The position numbers were made by a program, and so were the translations under genes. Shown here piece by piece: positions 25,771 through 34,025 of a stretch of DNA of 45,758 bases. Under the pieces are notes generated by a model. That model was not told the origin of the DNA, searched no databases, and was given only the letters and a program-made list of their open reading frames with translations. Numbering within the stretch: the first letter of the stretch is position 1; every line of letters starts with the position of its first letter. The stretch comes from an uncultured Collinsella sp. (GTDB lineage: Bacteria > Actinomycetota > Coriobacteriia > Coriobacteriales > Coriobacteriaceae), in assembly GCA_900542305.1 (NCBI GenBank), contig UQMU01000018.1, positions 1 to 45,758 of the forward strand, read 5' to 3'.

Positions 25771-26559
25771 CTAATGGCTGGAATAGCAGGTGGTGTGGGC
25801 GGCGCGGAAGCGGCAGTGCTCGCGCATGCGGCAGATATTGCAGGTGGGGCGGCTCTGGGCGTCGTGGACTTCGCCTTCGAACAGACCGATCACCGCGGTC
25901 ACGCTCTTGGTGGGCATGAGTAGGCTGGTGGGTGTGACGGTCAGACCGATGAGCCGCGTGGCGTTGAGCGCATTGACGATTGAGCGCTGGGCCGAGAGCG
26001 GGCAGTCGCCGTAGCCGGGACTAAAGCGCCAGTTGCCGGCGAGCCCATGAACGGCGGCGTCCGTCTTGACCTGCTGGTCCATTTGCTCAACGGCGGCTTC
26101 CACGTAAGCGGAGCACGCGGCGTCGAGCACGGCGCCCTCCAGGGGATGTTGGGCTCCCGTGGTGCGCAGGCGACGCTCGGCGTCCATGCCGAGGGTGCAT
26201 GCCATGAGTGCGGCAAAGCGGGCGTCTTTGAGATGTCGATAGATATCGCGACCGCGCAGCTCAACGTTGGTGCCGACCAGGCGAATGCAAGGTTCTCCCT
26301 GCTCGTCCACACCCGTGGCATCGACGGCAAACACGCGGCGCACGCCACGGGGCTCAATGTCCAATTCCAGACGCTCGACCACAAGCTCAATACGCTGCGA
26401 CAGCTCGGGCTCAATCTGCTGGCCGCCGTAACCCAGATACCGCAGCATCTCGGCACGGTCGACACGGGGATGGTACGCAGCATCGATACGGTAGAGCGCC
26501 GGCGACGCAAGGTCGGCCGGCACTTCGACAGCGATTGTATCGATGTGCGGTTTTTCCAT
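25771..26559 (-). CDS. Stand-alone methionine synthase activation (reactivation) domain protein
   Basis: 262 residues, the MetH activation domain as a separate protein. It would re-methylate oxidised cobalamin(II) on MetH using SAM and a flavoprotein reductant. The diagnostic RFSPGYGDCPL (near 177-187), with SAM-binding Arg and Gly residues, and LLMPTKSVTAVIGLFEG are present. The C-terminus carries CNICRMREHC and a final Cys, not part of the classical domain, reminiscent of a small metal or cluster site. Its ATG overlaps the metF stop as TAATG, and metH begins 9 bases after its stop, so the three genes form a tight operon. Confidence 0.92.
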   Translation of the reverse strand: MEKPHIDTIAVEVPADLASPALYRIDAAYHPRVDRAEMLRYLGYGGQQIEPELSQRIELVVERLELDIEPRGVRRVFAVDATGVDEQGEPCIRLVGTNVELRGRDIYRHLKDARFAALMACTLGMDAERRLRTTGAQHPLEGAVLDAACSAYVEAAVEQMDQQVKTDAAVHGLAGNWRFSPGYGDCPLSAQRSIVNALNATRLIGLTVTPTSLLMPTKSVTAVIGLFEGEVHDAQSRPTCNICRMREHCRFRAAHTTCYSSH

Positions 26560-27431
26560 TACCCCAGGCGCTCCATAATGGTCGCGGCGATCGCAGGACG
26601 GTTCATAGTGTACAGGTGCAGGCCGTCAGCGCCGTGCTCCTTGAGGTCGCAAAGCTGACGGGCTGCATAATCTACACCAGCTGCCTGCAGGCTCTCGGGG
26701 TCGTTCTCGTACTTGGCGAGAATCTTGATGACGGGGGAGGGCAGCGACGCGCCGCACATAAAGACCATGCGGCTGATCTGCGACTTGCCCATAAACGGCA
26801 TGATGCCCGCGGTAATGGGCACGGTGATACCGGCCTTGTCGGCAAGCTCGCGGAAGTGGTAGAAGCACTCATTATCAAAGAAGAGCTGCGTCACAAAGAA
26901 GCTTGCGCCGGCGTCCTGCTTTTGCTTGAGGTGTTCGACCGAGAGGTTGAGGTCCTCACAGGCAATGTGGCCCTCGGGGTAGGCTGCGGCGCCCACACAA
27001 AAGCCGGCGTCGACGAGCTCGGGGATGAGGTCGCGGGCGTAGGCGTAGTCCGAGGCGGGCTTGTCGTCCTCGGTCGCGCCGGCAGGGAGATCGCCACGCA
27101 GGGCCAGAATGTTTTCAACGCCGGCGGTGCGATACTCGTCGATCTTGGCGGCGATATCGGCATGCGAGCGGCCCACGCAGGTAAGGTGTGCCACCGAGGG
27201 TGTATCGAATTCGCTCGTAATCATATGCGCGATGGGGGCGGTGGTGGCACCGTTGCCCGAGCCGCCGGCCGAGCAGGTGACCGAGACAAAGCTCGGCGAA
27301 AGCTTGCACAGATTGCCTGCCACTTCGCGAGCCGTATCGAGGGTAAGCTCGCCCTTGGGCGGGAACATCTCAAACGAAACGGGTGCGGTGCCCTGGGATG
27401 CTGCCTGCTTAAAAACCTCGTCGACGCGCAT
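26559..27431 (-). CDS. metF: 5,10-methylenetetrahydrofolate reductase
   Basis: 290 residues, standard for bacterial MetF. Makes 5-methyl-tetrahydrofolate, the methyl donor of MetH. Conserved segments include SFEMFPPKG (19-27) with the catalytic Glu, SVTCSAGGSG, ILALRGDLP near 98-106, and FFVTQLFFDNECF near 158-170. I start at ATG 27431, where GAGGAGC stands 6 bases upstream; an in-frame extension of 22 residues lacks a site. First gene of the methionine operon. No SAM or cobalamin riboswitch was recognisable upstream. Confidence 0.96.
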   Translation of the reverse strand: MRVDEVFKQAASQGTAPVSFEMFPPKGELTLDTAREVAGNLCKLSPSFVSVTCSAGGSGNGATTAPIAHMITSEFDTPSVAHLTCVGRSHADIAAKIDEYRTAGVENILALRGDLPAGATEDDKPASDYAYARDLIPELVDAGFCVGAAAYPEGHIACEDLNLSVEHLKQKQDAGASFFVTQLFFDNECFYHFRELADKAGITVPITAGIMPFMGKSQISRMVFMCGASLPSPVIKILAKYENDPESLQAAGVDYAARQLCDLKEHGADGLHLYTMNRPAIAATIMERLG

Positions 27432-27857
27432 ATCGTGCTCCTCTAGATACGTAATAGTGTGATGTGTTGTAAGGATTCTACAGCACCACTGTGTCACGGC
27501 GGAGTTTCACTCGCTATTTGGGGATACCAATCAAAGATGCCTTGCTATCGGCATTTCCTATAACAGAGCGGCTAATCTAGGCACGGACTATAAAGACTGG
27601 TATCTGATGCAAAATACCAGTTAATAGAGCTCCATCCCAAATTGACTACCCTTAAACCATGGGGAGAGGTCTGCTATTTATACAGTTGATTGGCTGTTGA
27701 GGGTGGCAACGCCGCCTCGATAGGGTAACCTCATTGATTGGTTTCGCGACGGCAACATAACGGTAATGTCGCGGAAACACGGCGAGTCTAAGCTATGACT
27801 CGTTCGTTAGTAATCAACACCGCTTCTCACGCGGTGCCGATACGAAGGGAGTTCCGT
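27432..27857. promoter_or_regulatory. Divergent control region between metF and glnN
   Basis: No gene seen. Candidate operators: ACTGGTAT (27596-27603) and ATACCAGT (27614-27621), a perfect 8-bp inverted pair with 10-bp spacing. A longer stem pairs TTTCGCGAC (27742-27750) with GTCGCGGAAA (27768-27777), and CACCGC/GCGGTG lies near 27820-27837 just before the glnN ribosome site. The last two would form hairpins in the glnN leader. Assignment to a particular regulator is not possible by eye. Confidence 0.45.
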
Positions 27858-29945
27858 ATGGCCGAACTTACTGACCGCTTCGGGACCATGGTGTTCTCTG
27901 AGGAAGTCATGAAGGACTACCTCCCCAAGGACATTTGGAAGCGCCTTGCTGCAACCCTCGAGGGCGGTGAGCCGCTCGACCTGGATGTGGCCAACGCCGT
28001 TGCCCATGCCATGAAGGTCTGGGCCATCTCCAAGGGCGCGACGCACTACGCGCACTGGTTCCAGCCTCTTTCGGGCATTACTTCCGAGAAGCACGACAGC
28101 TTCTTGGAGCCCAACCACGACGGCACCGCCATTACCAAGTTTACGGGCAAGAACCTCATCCAGGGCGAGCCGGACGCCTCCAGCTTCCCCAACGGCGGCC
28201 TGCGTGCCACCTTCGAGGCCCGTGGCTACACCGCTTGGGACCCCACTAGCCCCGCCTTTATCAAGGACGATGTCCTGTGCATCCCCACGGCTTTCTGCTC
28301 CTACACGGGCGAGGCCCTGGACAAGAAGACCCCGCTGCTGCGCTCCATGACCGCGCTCTCGCGTGAGTCTAAGCGCGTTTTGGCGCTGTTTGGCAAGACC
28401 CCCAAGAAGGTCGTTCCTTCCGTGGGCGACGAGCAGGAGTACTTCCTGATCAAGAAGGACGCCTATCGCAAGCGCAAGGACCTGGTCATCACCGGTCGCA
28501 CCCTCTTTGGTGCTGCTCCCTGCAAGGGCCAGGAGCTCGAGGAGCACTACTTTGGCGCTATCCGCCCCACCGTCTCGGCCTATATGAAGGATCTGGACGA
28601 TGAACTGTGGGCGCTCGGCATTCCTGCCAAGACCAAGCACAACGAGGTTGCTCCCTGCCAGCATGAGCTCGCACCGGTCTATGGCGAGGTCAACGAGGCC
28701 ATCGACCAGAATCTGGTCATGATGGAGAAGATGAAGCTCATTGCCTCCCGCCACGACTTGGTCTGCCTGCTGCACGAGAAACCCTTCGAGGGCATCAACG
28801 GTTCGGGCAAGCACAACAACTGGTCGCTTGGCACCGAGTCCGAGAATCTGCTCGATCCGGGCGACACCCCGCTCGACAACCTGCAGTTCATCGTCTTCCT
28901 CACCGCGGTGATCGAGGCCGTCGATAACTATCAGGAGCTCCTGCGTGCCTCCGTTGCCTCGGCCGGCAACGATCACCGTCTGGGCGCCAACGAGGCTCCT
29001 CCGGCGATTATGTCCATCTTCCTGGGCGACCAGCTTACCGAGGTCGTCGAGAAAATCATCGATGGCAAGGCTTCCGTCCATGCCACGCGCGGCGTGCTCG
29101 ACCTGGGCGCCGATACCCTGCCCAAGCTGATGCAGGACAACACCGACCGCAACCGCACCTCCCCGTTTGCCTTCACCGGCAACAAGTTCGAGTTCCGTGC
29201 CTGCGGCTCCGAGCAGAACGTCTCCGACTCCAACCTGGTGCTCGATGCCGCCGTGGCCAAGTCGCTCAAGTCCTTCGCCGACGCGCTTGAGGGTACGCCC
29301 GAGGATAAGTTCCAGGACGCCGCGCTCGAATACTGCAAGAAGGTCCTGACTGACCACCAGCGCATCCTCTTCTCTGGCGATGGCTACTCCGACGAGTGGC
29401 CCGTCGAGGCCAAGAAGCGCGGCCTTGCCAACAACAAGACCACGGCCGATGCCCTGCCCGCCTTTGTTTCCGATAAGGCTATCGCGCTCTTTGAGGAGAC
29501 GGGCGTCCTGACCAAGGCCGAGGCCCAGTGCCGCTACGACTGCAAGCTCGAGAAGTACAACAAGCTCATGAACATCGAGGCTACCACGATGGTTCGCGAG
29601 GCGCGTCGTACCTATCGCCCGGTCATTACCGCCTATGCCACCAAGGTCGCTAAGGGCCTTGAGACTATTCGTGCCGCTGGTGCTGAGGCCGCCATGCAGT
29701 GCGAGCAGAACACGCTCAACAAGCTCTGCAACGGCATCACCACCATCAACGACTCCATCAAGGCGCTCGACGCCGTGCATCAGAAGGCCGAGGGCCTCGA
29801 TGGTCAGGAGCAGGCCAACGTGTACGCGCACGAGGTCGTTCCCGCTATGGATGCGCTGCGCGCCGCCGTGGATGCCATGGAGGAGATCGTGGCTGCCGAC
29901 TACTGGCCGGTCCCGACCTACGACGACATCCTGTTCTACGTGTAG
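27858..29945 (+). CDS. glnN: Glutamine synthetase type III
   Basis: 695 residues, the size of the dodecameric GSIII class (about 700) rather than GSI (about 450). Forms glutamine from glutamate and ammonia with ATP. Recognisable parts: HYAHWFQPLSG near 76-86, the substrate-site EVAPCQHELAPVYGE near 261-275, INGSGKHNNWSLGTE near 312-326, and a C-terminal helical domain. I start at ATG 27858 (MAELTDRF), with AAGGGAG 6 bases upstream. Single gene, with hairpins in its leader and a strong terminator behind it. Probably the main ammonia-assimilation enzyme. Confidence 0.96.
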   Translation: MAELTDRFGTMVFSEEVMKDYLPKDIWKRLAATLEGGEPLDLDVANAVAHAMKVWAISKGATHYAHWFQPLSGITSEKHDSFLEPNHDGTAITKFTGKNLIQGEPDASSFPNGGLRATFEARGYTAWDPTSPAFIKDDVLCIPTAFCSYTGEALDKKTPLLRSMTALSRESKRVLALFGKTPKKVVPSVGDEQEYFLIKKDAYRKRKDLVITGRTLFGAAPCKGQELEEHYFGAIRPTVSAYMKDLDDELWALGIPAKTKHNEVAPCQHELAPVYGEVNEAIDQNLVMMEKMKLIASRHDLVCLLHEKPFEGINGSGKHNNWSLGTESENLLDPGDTPLDNLQFIVFLTAVIEAVDNYQELLRASVASAGNDHRLGANEAPPAIMSIFLGDQLTEVVEKIIDGKASVHATRGVLDLGADTLPKLMQDNTDRNRTSPFAFTGNKFEFRACGSEQNVSDSNLVLDAAVAKSLKSFADALEGTPEDKFQDAALEYCKKVLTDHQRILFSGDGYSDEWPVEAKKRGLANNKTTADALPAFVSDKAIALFEETGVLTKAEAQCRYDCKLEKYNKLMNIEATTMVREARRTYRPVITAYATKVAKGLETIRAAGAEAAMQCEQNTLNKLCNGITTINDSIKALDAVHQKAEGLDGQEQANVYAHEVVPAMDALRAAVDAMEEIVAADYWPVPTYDDILFYV

Positions 29946-29974
29946 GGCGTAACTGACATATCGTCACGGTATTG

Positions 29975-30010
29975 AGCCGGGGTCCGCATCGCGCGGGCCC
30001 CGGCTTTTTG
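29975..30010 (+). terminator. Terminator of glnN
   Basis: AGCCGGGG (29975-29983) pairs with CCCCGGCT, with inner CGC/GCG pairing, followed by TTTTTG. Confidence 0.92.
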
Positions 30011-30071
30011 TTTGCGAAGGACGCTTTGAAGCCCGTTTTGCCGCCGATGTGCCTAGGTATAAAGGGCTATG

Positions 30072-30285
30072 GGCAAAAAACGTCAAATATGAGTACTGTC
30101 ACAAGTCCTGTAACATTATTTATTTGCAAAATATGTAGTGTTACGCAACATATGTCCAAGTACTTAGCCGATAAACGTCTGCAATTTTTCCGCCGTAGGA
30201 CGCCCGACGGCTAAATCGCCTTCTGAAGGCATGAAATCGCTGTAACTAAAATGGTAACAGTACTCATATTTGCCATTTTTTGACC
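30072..30285. repeat. About 214-bp AT-rich element with inverted-repeat ends
   Basis: The left end holds CAAAAAA then CAAATATGAGTACTGT (30084-30099). The right end holds ACAGTACTCATATTTG (30257-30272), its exact complement, and then TTTTTTG. The match covers about 28 positions with a few mismatches. The interior is much more AT-rich than the window and includes GCCTTC-T-GAAGGC and CCG-N-CGG stems. No transposase frame is present. A non-autonomous (MITE-like) element or a paired promoter/operator are both possible. Confidence 0.7.
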
Positions 30286-30298
30286 ACAGGCCTTGCGA

Positions 30299-30410
30299 TG
30301 ATGCCGGGATTCGCACCCTGTCGGGTTCGAATCCCGGCATATCGGTAGCAAAAAGCCCGTCACCGCGGGGGTAACGGGCTTCTAGTTTCAAATGGTGCCC
30401 CCAGCGGGAT
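30299..30410. repeat. First copy of a 101-bp direct repeat carrying a tRNA-Glu 3' end and terminator
   Basis: Bases 30310-30410 match 30499-30599 at about 93 of 101 positions. Each holds a T-arm-like GGGTTCGAATCCCGGC, a terminator stem (minus strand), and the last 18-odd bases of tRNA-Glu (minus strand: ATCCCGCTGGGGGCACCA). Only the second copy runs on into a whole tRNA gene. Just before this copy, ATGCCGGGATTCG (30301-30313) is an inverted complement of CGAATCCCGGCAT (30328-30340), a shortened form of the T-arm-ended element. Confidence 0.85.
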
Positions 30411-30531
30411 GTCCGCGTGCGGCTGGCGCCGCCCGCTTCCGCTGCGTCGCTCCGCTCCTTGCGTGCTGCGCTGGAAAACGCTTGCGCGTTTCCTCAGCTT
30501 CGCACCCTGTCGGGTTCGAATCCCGGCATAT
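30404..30531 (+). repeat. T-arm-ended non-coding element, copy beside tRNA-Glu
   Basis: From a broken T-arm (GCGGGAT) the sequence turns into TCCGCGTG (30412-30419), a GC-rich segment, and the palindrome AAACGC-TTGC-GCGTTT (30476-30491). It then runs through CGCACCCTG to GGGTTCGAATCCCGGC (30512-30527). The same parts occur in the same order on the minus strand at 11120-10986, with spacings of 64 versus 68 and 38 versus 40 bases. It lies antisense to tRNA-Glu, T-arm-like end nearest the tRNA. Confidence 0.75.
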
Positions 30532-30538
30532 CGGTAGC

Positions 30539-30570
30539 AAAAAGCCCGCTACCGCGAGGGTAACGGGCTC
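30539..30570 (-). terminator. Terminator of tRNA-Glu
   Basis: Minus strand: GAGCCCGTTACC pairs with GGTAGCGGGCTT and runs into TTTTGC, 12 bases after the tRNA CCA end. A duplicate stem is present at about 30349-30381. Confidence 0.88.
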
Positions 30571-30581
30571 TTCAATTCAAA

Positions 30582-30658
30582 TGGTGCCCCCAGCGGGATT
30601 CGAACCCGCGATATCCACCTTGAAAGGGTGGCGTCCTTGGCCGCTAGACGATGGGGAC
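30582..30658 (-). tRNA. tRNA-Glu (anticodon UUC)
   Basis: Minus strand from 30658: acceptor GTCCCCA pairs with TGGGGGC, followed by discriminator A and an encoded CCA. The anticodon stem CCACC/GGTGG encloses CTTTCAA, giving anticodon TTC. The T-arm is GCGGGTTCGAATCCCGC. All cloverleaf parts are present. It reads glutamate codons GAA/GAG and may supply Glu-tRNA for tetrapyrrole synthesis. Confidence 0.96.
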
Positions 30659-30713
30659 AGCGGGAAAGAGTATAGCAGACTTTTTTAGCCGTTCACATAT
30701 CGTTGGCAAACTG

Positions 30714-30752
30714 AAAAACCACCACAAAGGTGCCTGTCCCCTTTGTGGTGGT
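30714..30752 (-). terminator. Terminator of the TPR/murT-gatD operon
   Basis: ACCACCACAAAGG and CCTTTGTGGTGGT form a perfect 13-bp stem with a 9-base loop. On the minus strand it continues into TTTTC, 7 bases after the murT-gatD stop. Confidence 0.92.
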
Positions 30753-30758
30753 GAGGTG

Positions 30759-32936
30759 CTAGGGGAGGAGCTTCATGGCGGCGTCGTGGGCGGCGTGCTC
30801 GTAGGTGTCGTCGAGGGGCTTGAGCGGCAGCAGGGCGGCAGCCTGTGCATCGCCACGGCGCTCGAGGGCATGGGCGATCAACCAGTCGGCGAGCTCGGGG
30901 TTCTTGGGCAGCGCCGGGCCATGCAGGTACGTGCCGATGACGCCCTTGTAGATCAGGCCCTCAAAGCCATCGTCGCCGTTGTTGCCGGTGCCCGTGACGA
31001 CGGACGTTCCGAGCGGCGTGGCATCGGCGTCCAAAAGCGTGCGGCCGCCATGGTTCTCGAATCCCACAAAGGGCTCAGGTGCCAGGTCGGTTTTGACGGC
31101 TACGTTGCCGATCAGGCGGTCGGAGCCGCGTACGGTTTCGGCAGCAATGACCCCCAGACCCTCAATGCGATCCTCGCCCATATAGTACGAACGGCCGAGC
31201 AGCTGATAGCTGCCACAGATGGCGAGCAGCGAGCCGCCATCCTCAACATAGGATGCGACCTTGTCTTTTTGGGCGAGCAGCTCGTGTGCCACGGCTAGCT
31301 GGTCGCGGTCGGAGCCGCCACCCATCATGACGATATCGGCATCGGTGAGATCGAGTGACTCGCCCATACGGACCTCGTCCACGCGAACGGGGATGCCGCG
31401 CCAGGCGCAGCGACGCTCGAGGGCGATAACGTTGCCGCCGTCGCCGTAGAGGTTGAGGGCATCGGGGTACAGGTAGACGATGCGCAGCGGGCGCGAAAGC
31501 TCGACTGGCGCGATGCCGACGGGGACGGCACTGCCATCGGCACACGTTGCAGCGCGGGCAGCAACCGTGGCTGCATCGGCACCCTTCAGCCCATCGAGTT
31601 CTTTGACCAGCGGCGGGAAGGCCGTGTAGTTGGCGACGGCATAGAAAGTGTCGCCTGCGGCTTCATCCGCAACGGCGCCAATTGCCTGCGCGACGTCCGA
31701 GATAATCGCGGCATCGATGCCGGCGTACTTGAGGCGTACCTGCATGTCGTGCGCACGCGTGCCTCCGGCAAAGGCGACAAGACCCGGTGTGTCGGCGATG
31801 CGCTCGAAGTCGACGTCGTAGATCCACGAGACATCGTGGCCGTCGGCGTCGTTGTCGTTCAGGAAGAAGGCGCAGAGCCTGCCGCCTGCCGTTTTAATGG
31901 ACTGGATCTGGCGATCGAAGCCCACGGGATTTTTGGCCAGGTTTGCCTCGACGGTACGGCCGGCGATCTCCCAGCGGCCCATACGTCCGCCGGCGGGGAC
32001 GTAGGCATCGAGCGTAGGCTGTAGAAACGCCGTGTCCACGCCCAACTCGCGTGCGGCAAAGAAGGCGGCGGCAACGTTATAGACCATGTACAGACCGTTG
32101 TAGCGTGTGGCGATGTGTACGGCAGCCGCGTCGGGCGCAGATCCAAAGACCAGGTCGAAGCCGTAGCCGTCGCAGCCGAGCTTCACGCCCGTCACACGGC
32201 GGACCAGTGCGGGGCGTGCCCAACCGCACGAGGGGCAATGGTATGCGCCAAGCTGGCCGTATTGCACGTAGTCGTACTCCAACGGGGCGTTGCACTGCGA
32301 GCAAAAGCGCGAGTCGCTAATGCGGTCGGACTCGGTGTCGGTGGCGCCGTCGATGCCAAAGGCAATACTCGCATTGGGAACGCGCGCGGCAATCGAGGCG
32401 CACAGCGGGTCGTCGGCGTTGTAGATGAGCGTCGTTGCCGGCGAAAGCTCCAACGCGTGGGCGATGACCTCCTGGGTGTGATCGATCTCGCCATAGCGAT
32501 CTAGCTGGTCGCGGAACAGGTTGAGCAGCACAAAGTACGTCGGCTTGAGCTTGGGCAGAACGCGTACGGTGTAAAGCTCATCGCACTCAAAAACGCCCAC
32601 GCGCTTGCCGCTGCTGGTGTGTTTAAGGCCGCCGCGGGCCTCGAGCAGAGCACCTACCACACCAGGCTCCATATTGTTGCCGGCACGGTTGCACACCACG
32701 GCAGCACCGCTGGCAGCAACGGCGTCGGCGATGAGGTTGGAAGTGGTGGTCTTGCCATTAGTACCCGTAATCACCACGCTGCGGTCGACAAGGCCAGCGA
32801 GGTCGCTCAGCAACTCGGGGTCGATCTTCATGGCGATGCGGCCGGGGAGTACGCCGCCCTGGCGCTTAAGGACGGAGCGCAGCCCCCAGCGAGCGATATC
32901 GCTCGAGGTGCAGGCAAGAGATGAGCGGAGGTTCAT
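30759..32936 (-). CDS. murT-gatD: Single-chain MurT-GatD: lipid II isoglutaminyl synthase
   Basis: 725 residues joining two proteins that are separate in Staphylococcus aureus. The complex amidates D-Glu of lipid II to D-isoglutamine, a cell-wall step affecting cross-linking and resistance to wall-active agents. MurT part (1 to about 455): Mur ligase P-loop TGTNGKTTT (57-65), a four-Cys zinc ribbon (CSQC...CPSC, about 213-238), and C-terminal DUF1727 with NDNDADGHDVSWIYD near 357-371. GatD part (about 480-725): glutamine amidotransferase with nucleophile Cys in LAICGSYQLLG near 574 and His in GTYLHGP near 669. A Ala-rich linker (about 455-478) joins them. One uninterrupted frame, no stop or frameshift. 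Last gene of an operon with two TPR-like genes. Confidence 0.95.
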   Translation of the reverse strand: MNLRSSLACTSSDIARWGLRSVLKRQGGVLPGRIAMKIDPELLSDLAGLVDRSVVITGTNGKTTTSNLIADAVAASGAAVVCNRAGNNMEPGVVGALLEARGGLKHTSSGKRVGVFECDELYTVRVLPKLKPTYFVLLNLFRDQLDRYGEIDHTQEVIAHALELSPATTLIYNADDPLCASIAARVPNASIAFGIDGATDTESDRISDSRFCSQCNAPLEYDYVQYGQLGAYHCPSCGWARPALVRRVTGVKLGCDGYGFDLVFGSAPDAAAVHIATRYNGLYMVYNVAAAFFAARELGVDTAFLQPTLDAYVPAGGRMGRWEIAGRTVEANLAKNPVGFDRQIQSIKTAGGRLCAFFLNDNDADGHDVSWIYDVDFERIADTPGLVAFAGGTRAHDMQVRLKYAGIDAAIISDVAQAIGAVADEAAGDTFYAVANYTAFPPLVKELDGLKGADAATVAARAATCADGSAVPVGIAPVELSRPLRIVYLYPDALNLYGDGGNVIALERRCAWRGIPVRVDEVRMGESLDLTDADIVMMGGGSDRDQLAVAHELLAQKDKVASYVEDGGSLLAICGSYQLLGRSYYMGEDRIEGLGVIAAETVRGSDRLIGNVAVKTDLAPEPFVGFENHGGRTLLDADATPLGTSVVTGTGNNGDDGFEGLIYKGVIGTYLHGPALPKNPELADWLIAHALERRGDAQAAALLPLKPLDDTYEHAAHDAAMKLLP

Positions 32937-32981
32937 GAAACCGTTCCTAACGTAAACGACATGGTCGGGTCGAGTGCGTCA

Positions 32982-34025
32982 CTAAAATCCGTAGCGGCGC
33001 GCAAATTCCTGGGCAAGCTGCGATACATCTTCGCAGGCGTTGGCCCAGGGGGCAAAGTCGGGAGTGTCCGAGATAATACCGTCCGCTTCCCAAACGGCCT
33101 GGTGCGAAAGATCCCAGGGATCGTGTGGCTCGGGCCGGCAGGGAAGGTACGGTGTCTGGTACATGGGGTTCAGTAAGAAGAACGCGCCACCCTCGCAGCG
33201 GTTGGCGAACTCACGCAGCGCGCGTGTCGCCGGGCGCATCTTGTTTGTTTTGAACAGCAGAATCGTGCGGGCGAGCAGATACCAAGGAGAGTTCTCGAGG
33301 GCATCGGCCCCCATCTGCTCCTCGAGCTGGTGGGCCAGGGCAAAAAAGCCGTCCTCGTCTTCCAAGCGAGCGAGGGCGAGTAACACGGTGCCTGCCGCTC
33401 GGGTGGGATAGCCTTCCGCCTTAAGAACACGGCGAGAATAGTTGACGGCAGCACGGTAGCGGGCGCTCGCCATGCACAGCTGCGAGATGGCCTCGAGTGT
33501 GTGAAGCCACCCGATAAGCGCCGGCTCGCTCACGGTGAGCTCTGCCGCCGTCACGCCGTCCGTCAAAACTTTGTTGGCCCAGTAGTGCGGGGCCTCCATA
33601 TCGAACCCGGGCACGCTTTGCTGCAGGTAATCGGCCGTGGTTGCCTCGAGCTTCATCAGGTCGCCCAGGCAGGCGTCAACGGGTGTGTCGGCCAGGATGA
33701 TGGCGAGCAGCTGCGCGTCGACGGTCAGTGCGTCGACGCGGACAATCTTGAGCAGCTCATCGCGCATGTCGTCGAACAGGCGATTGCGCGTCTGCTCAAA
33801 CTCCTCGTCGCTGCCCATATCTTCGATGCGATGGAGCTCGTCGAGCAGGTGGCGATGAACACCGGCATAGGACAGCAGCGCCTGGGCATGCTCGGACTGC
33901 GCGTACTTTTGGGGATTCGCACTAATGTCGTTATGGACAAGCTCGCGTGCTGCATCGGTGAGCTCGGGGTGCGACGCCAGATAGGTGCGCTCCAGGTAGG
34001 CGGGGATGTAGACGCTCGGATCCAT
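32982..34025 (-). CDS. TPR-like helical protein, second of a pair
   Basis: 347 residues, soluble and helical, no signal peptide. Repeated helix pairs resembling tetratricopeptide units are visible (for example IGWLHTLEAISQLCMASARYRAAVNYSRRVLKAEGYPTRAAGTVLLALARLEDEDGFFALAHQL in the middle). The C-terminal part (PWYLLARTILLFKTNKM, then LNPMYQTPYLPCRPEPHDPWD) recalls ST7-like TPR proteins, but only loosely. The ATG overlaps the stop of the preceding paralogue as TAATG, and murT-gatD starts 45 bases downstream. The coupling suggests a link to cell-wall synthesis or its regulation, by context only. I cannot assign a function. Confidence 0.72.
   Translation of the reverse strand: MDPSVYIPAYLERTYLASHPELTDAARELVHNDISANPQKYAQSEHAQALLSYAGVHRHLLDELHRIEDMGSDEEFEQTRNRLFDDMRDELLKIVRVDALTVDAQLLAIILADTPVDACLGDLMKLEATTADYLQQSVPGFDMEAPHYWANKVLTDGVTAAELTVSEPALIGWLHTLEAISQLCMASARYRAAVNYSRRVLKAEGYPTRAAGTVLLALARLEDEDGFFALAHQLEEQMGADALENSPWYLLARTILLFKTNKMRPATRALREFANRCEGGAFFLLNPMYQTPYLPCRPEPHDPWDLSHQAVWEADGIISDTPDFAPWANACEDVSQLAQEFARRYGF

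Noticed and set aside
27807..29831. 674-codon minus-strand frame opposite glutamine synthetase
   Set aside because: Mirror frame of glnN, with no ribosome site and no family resemblance.
30299..30345. A second tRNA gene suggested by GGGTTCGAATCCCGGC
   Set aside because: Only a T-arm-like piece is present; no anticodon arm, D-arm or matching acceptor strand can be placed on either strand.
30164..30391. 75-codon minus-strand frame ending inside the AT-rich inverted-repeat element
   Set aside because: It spans the terminator copy, the T-arm-like repeat and the inverted-repeat end, so it is a chance frame over non-coding repeats.
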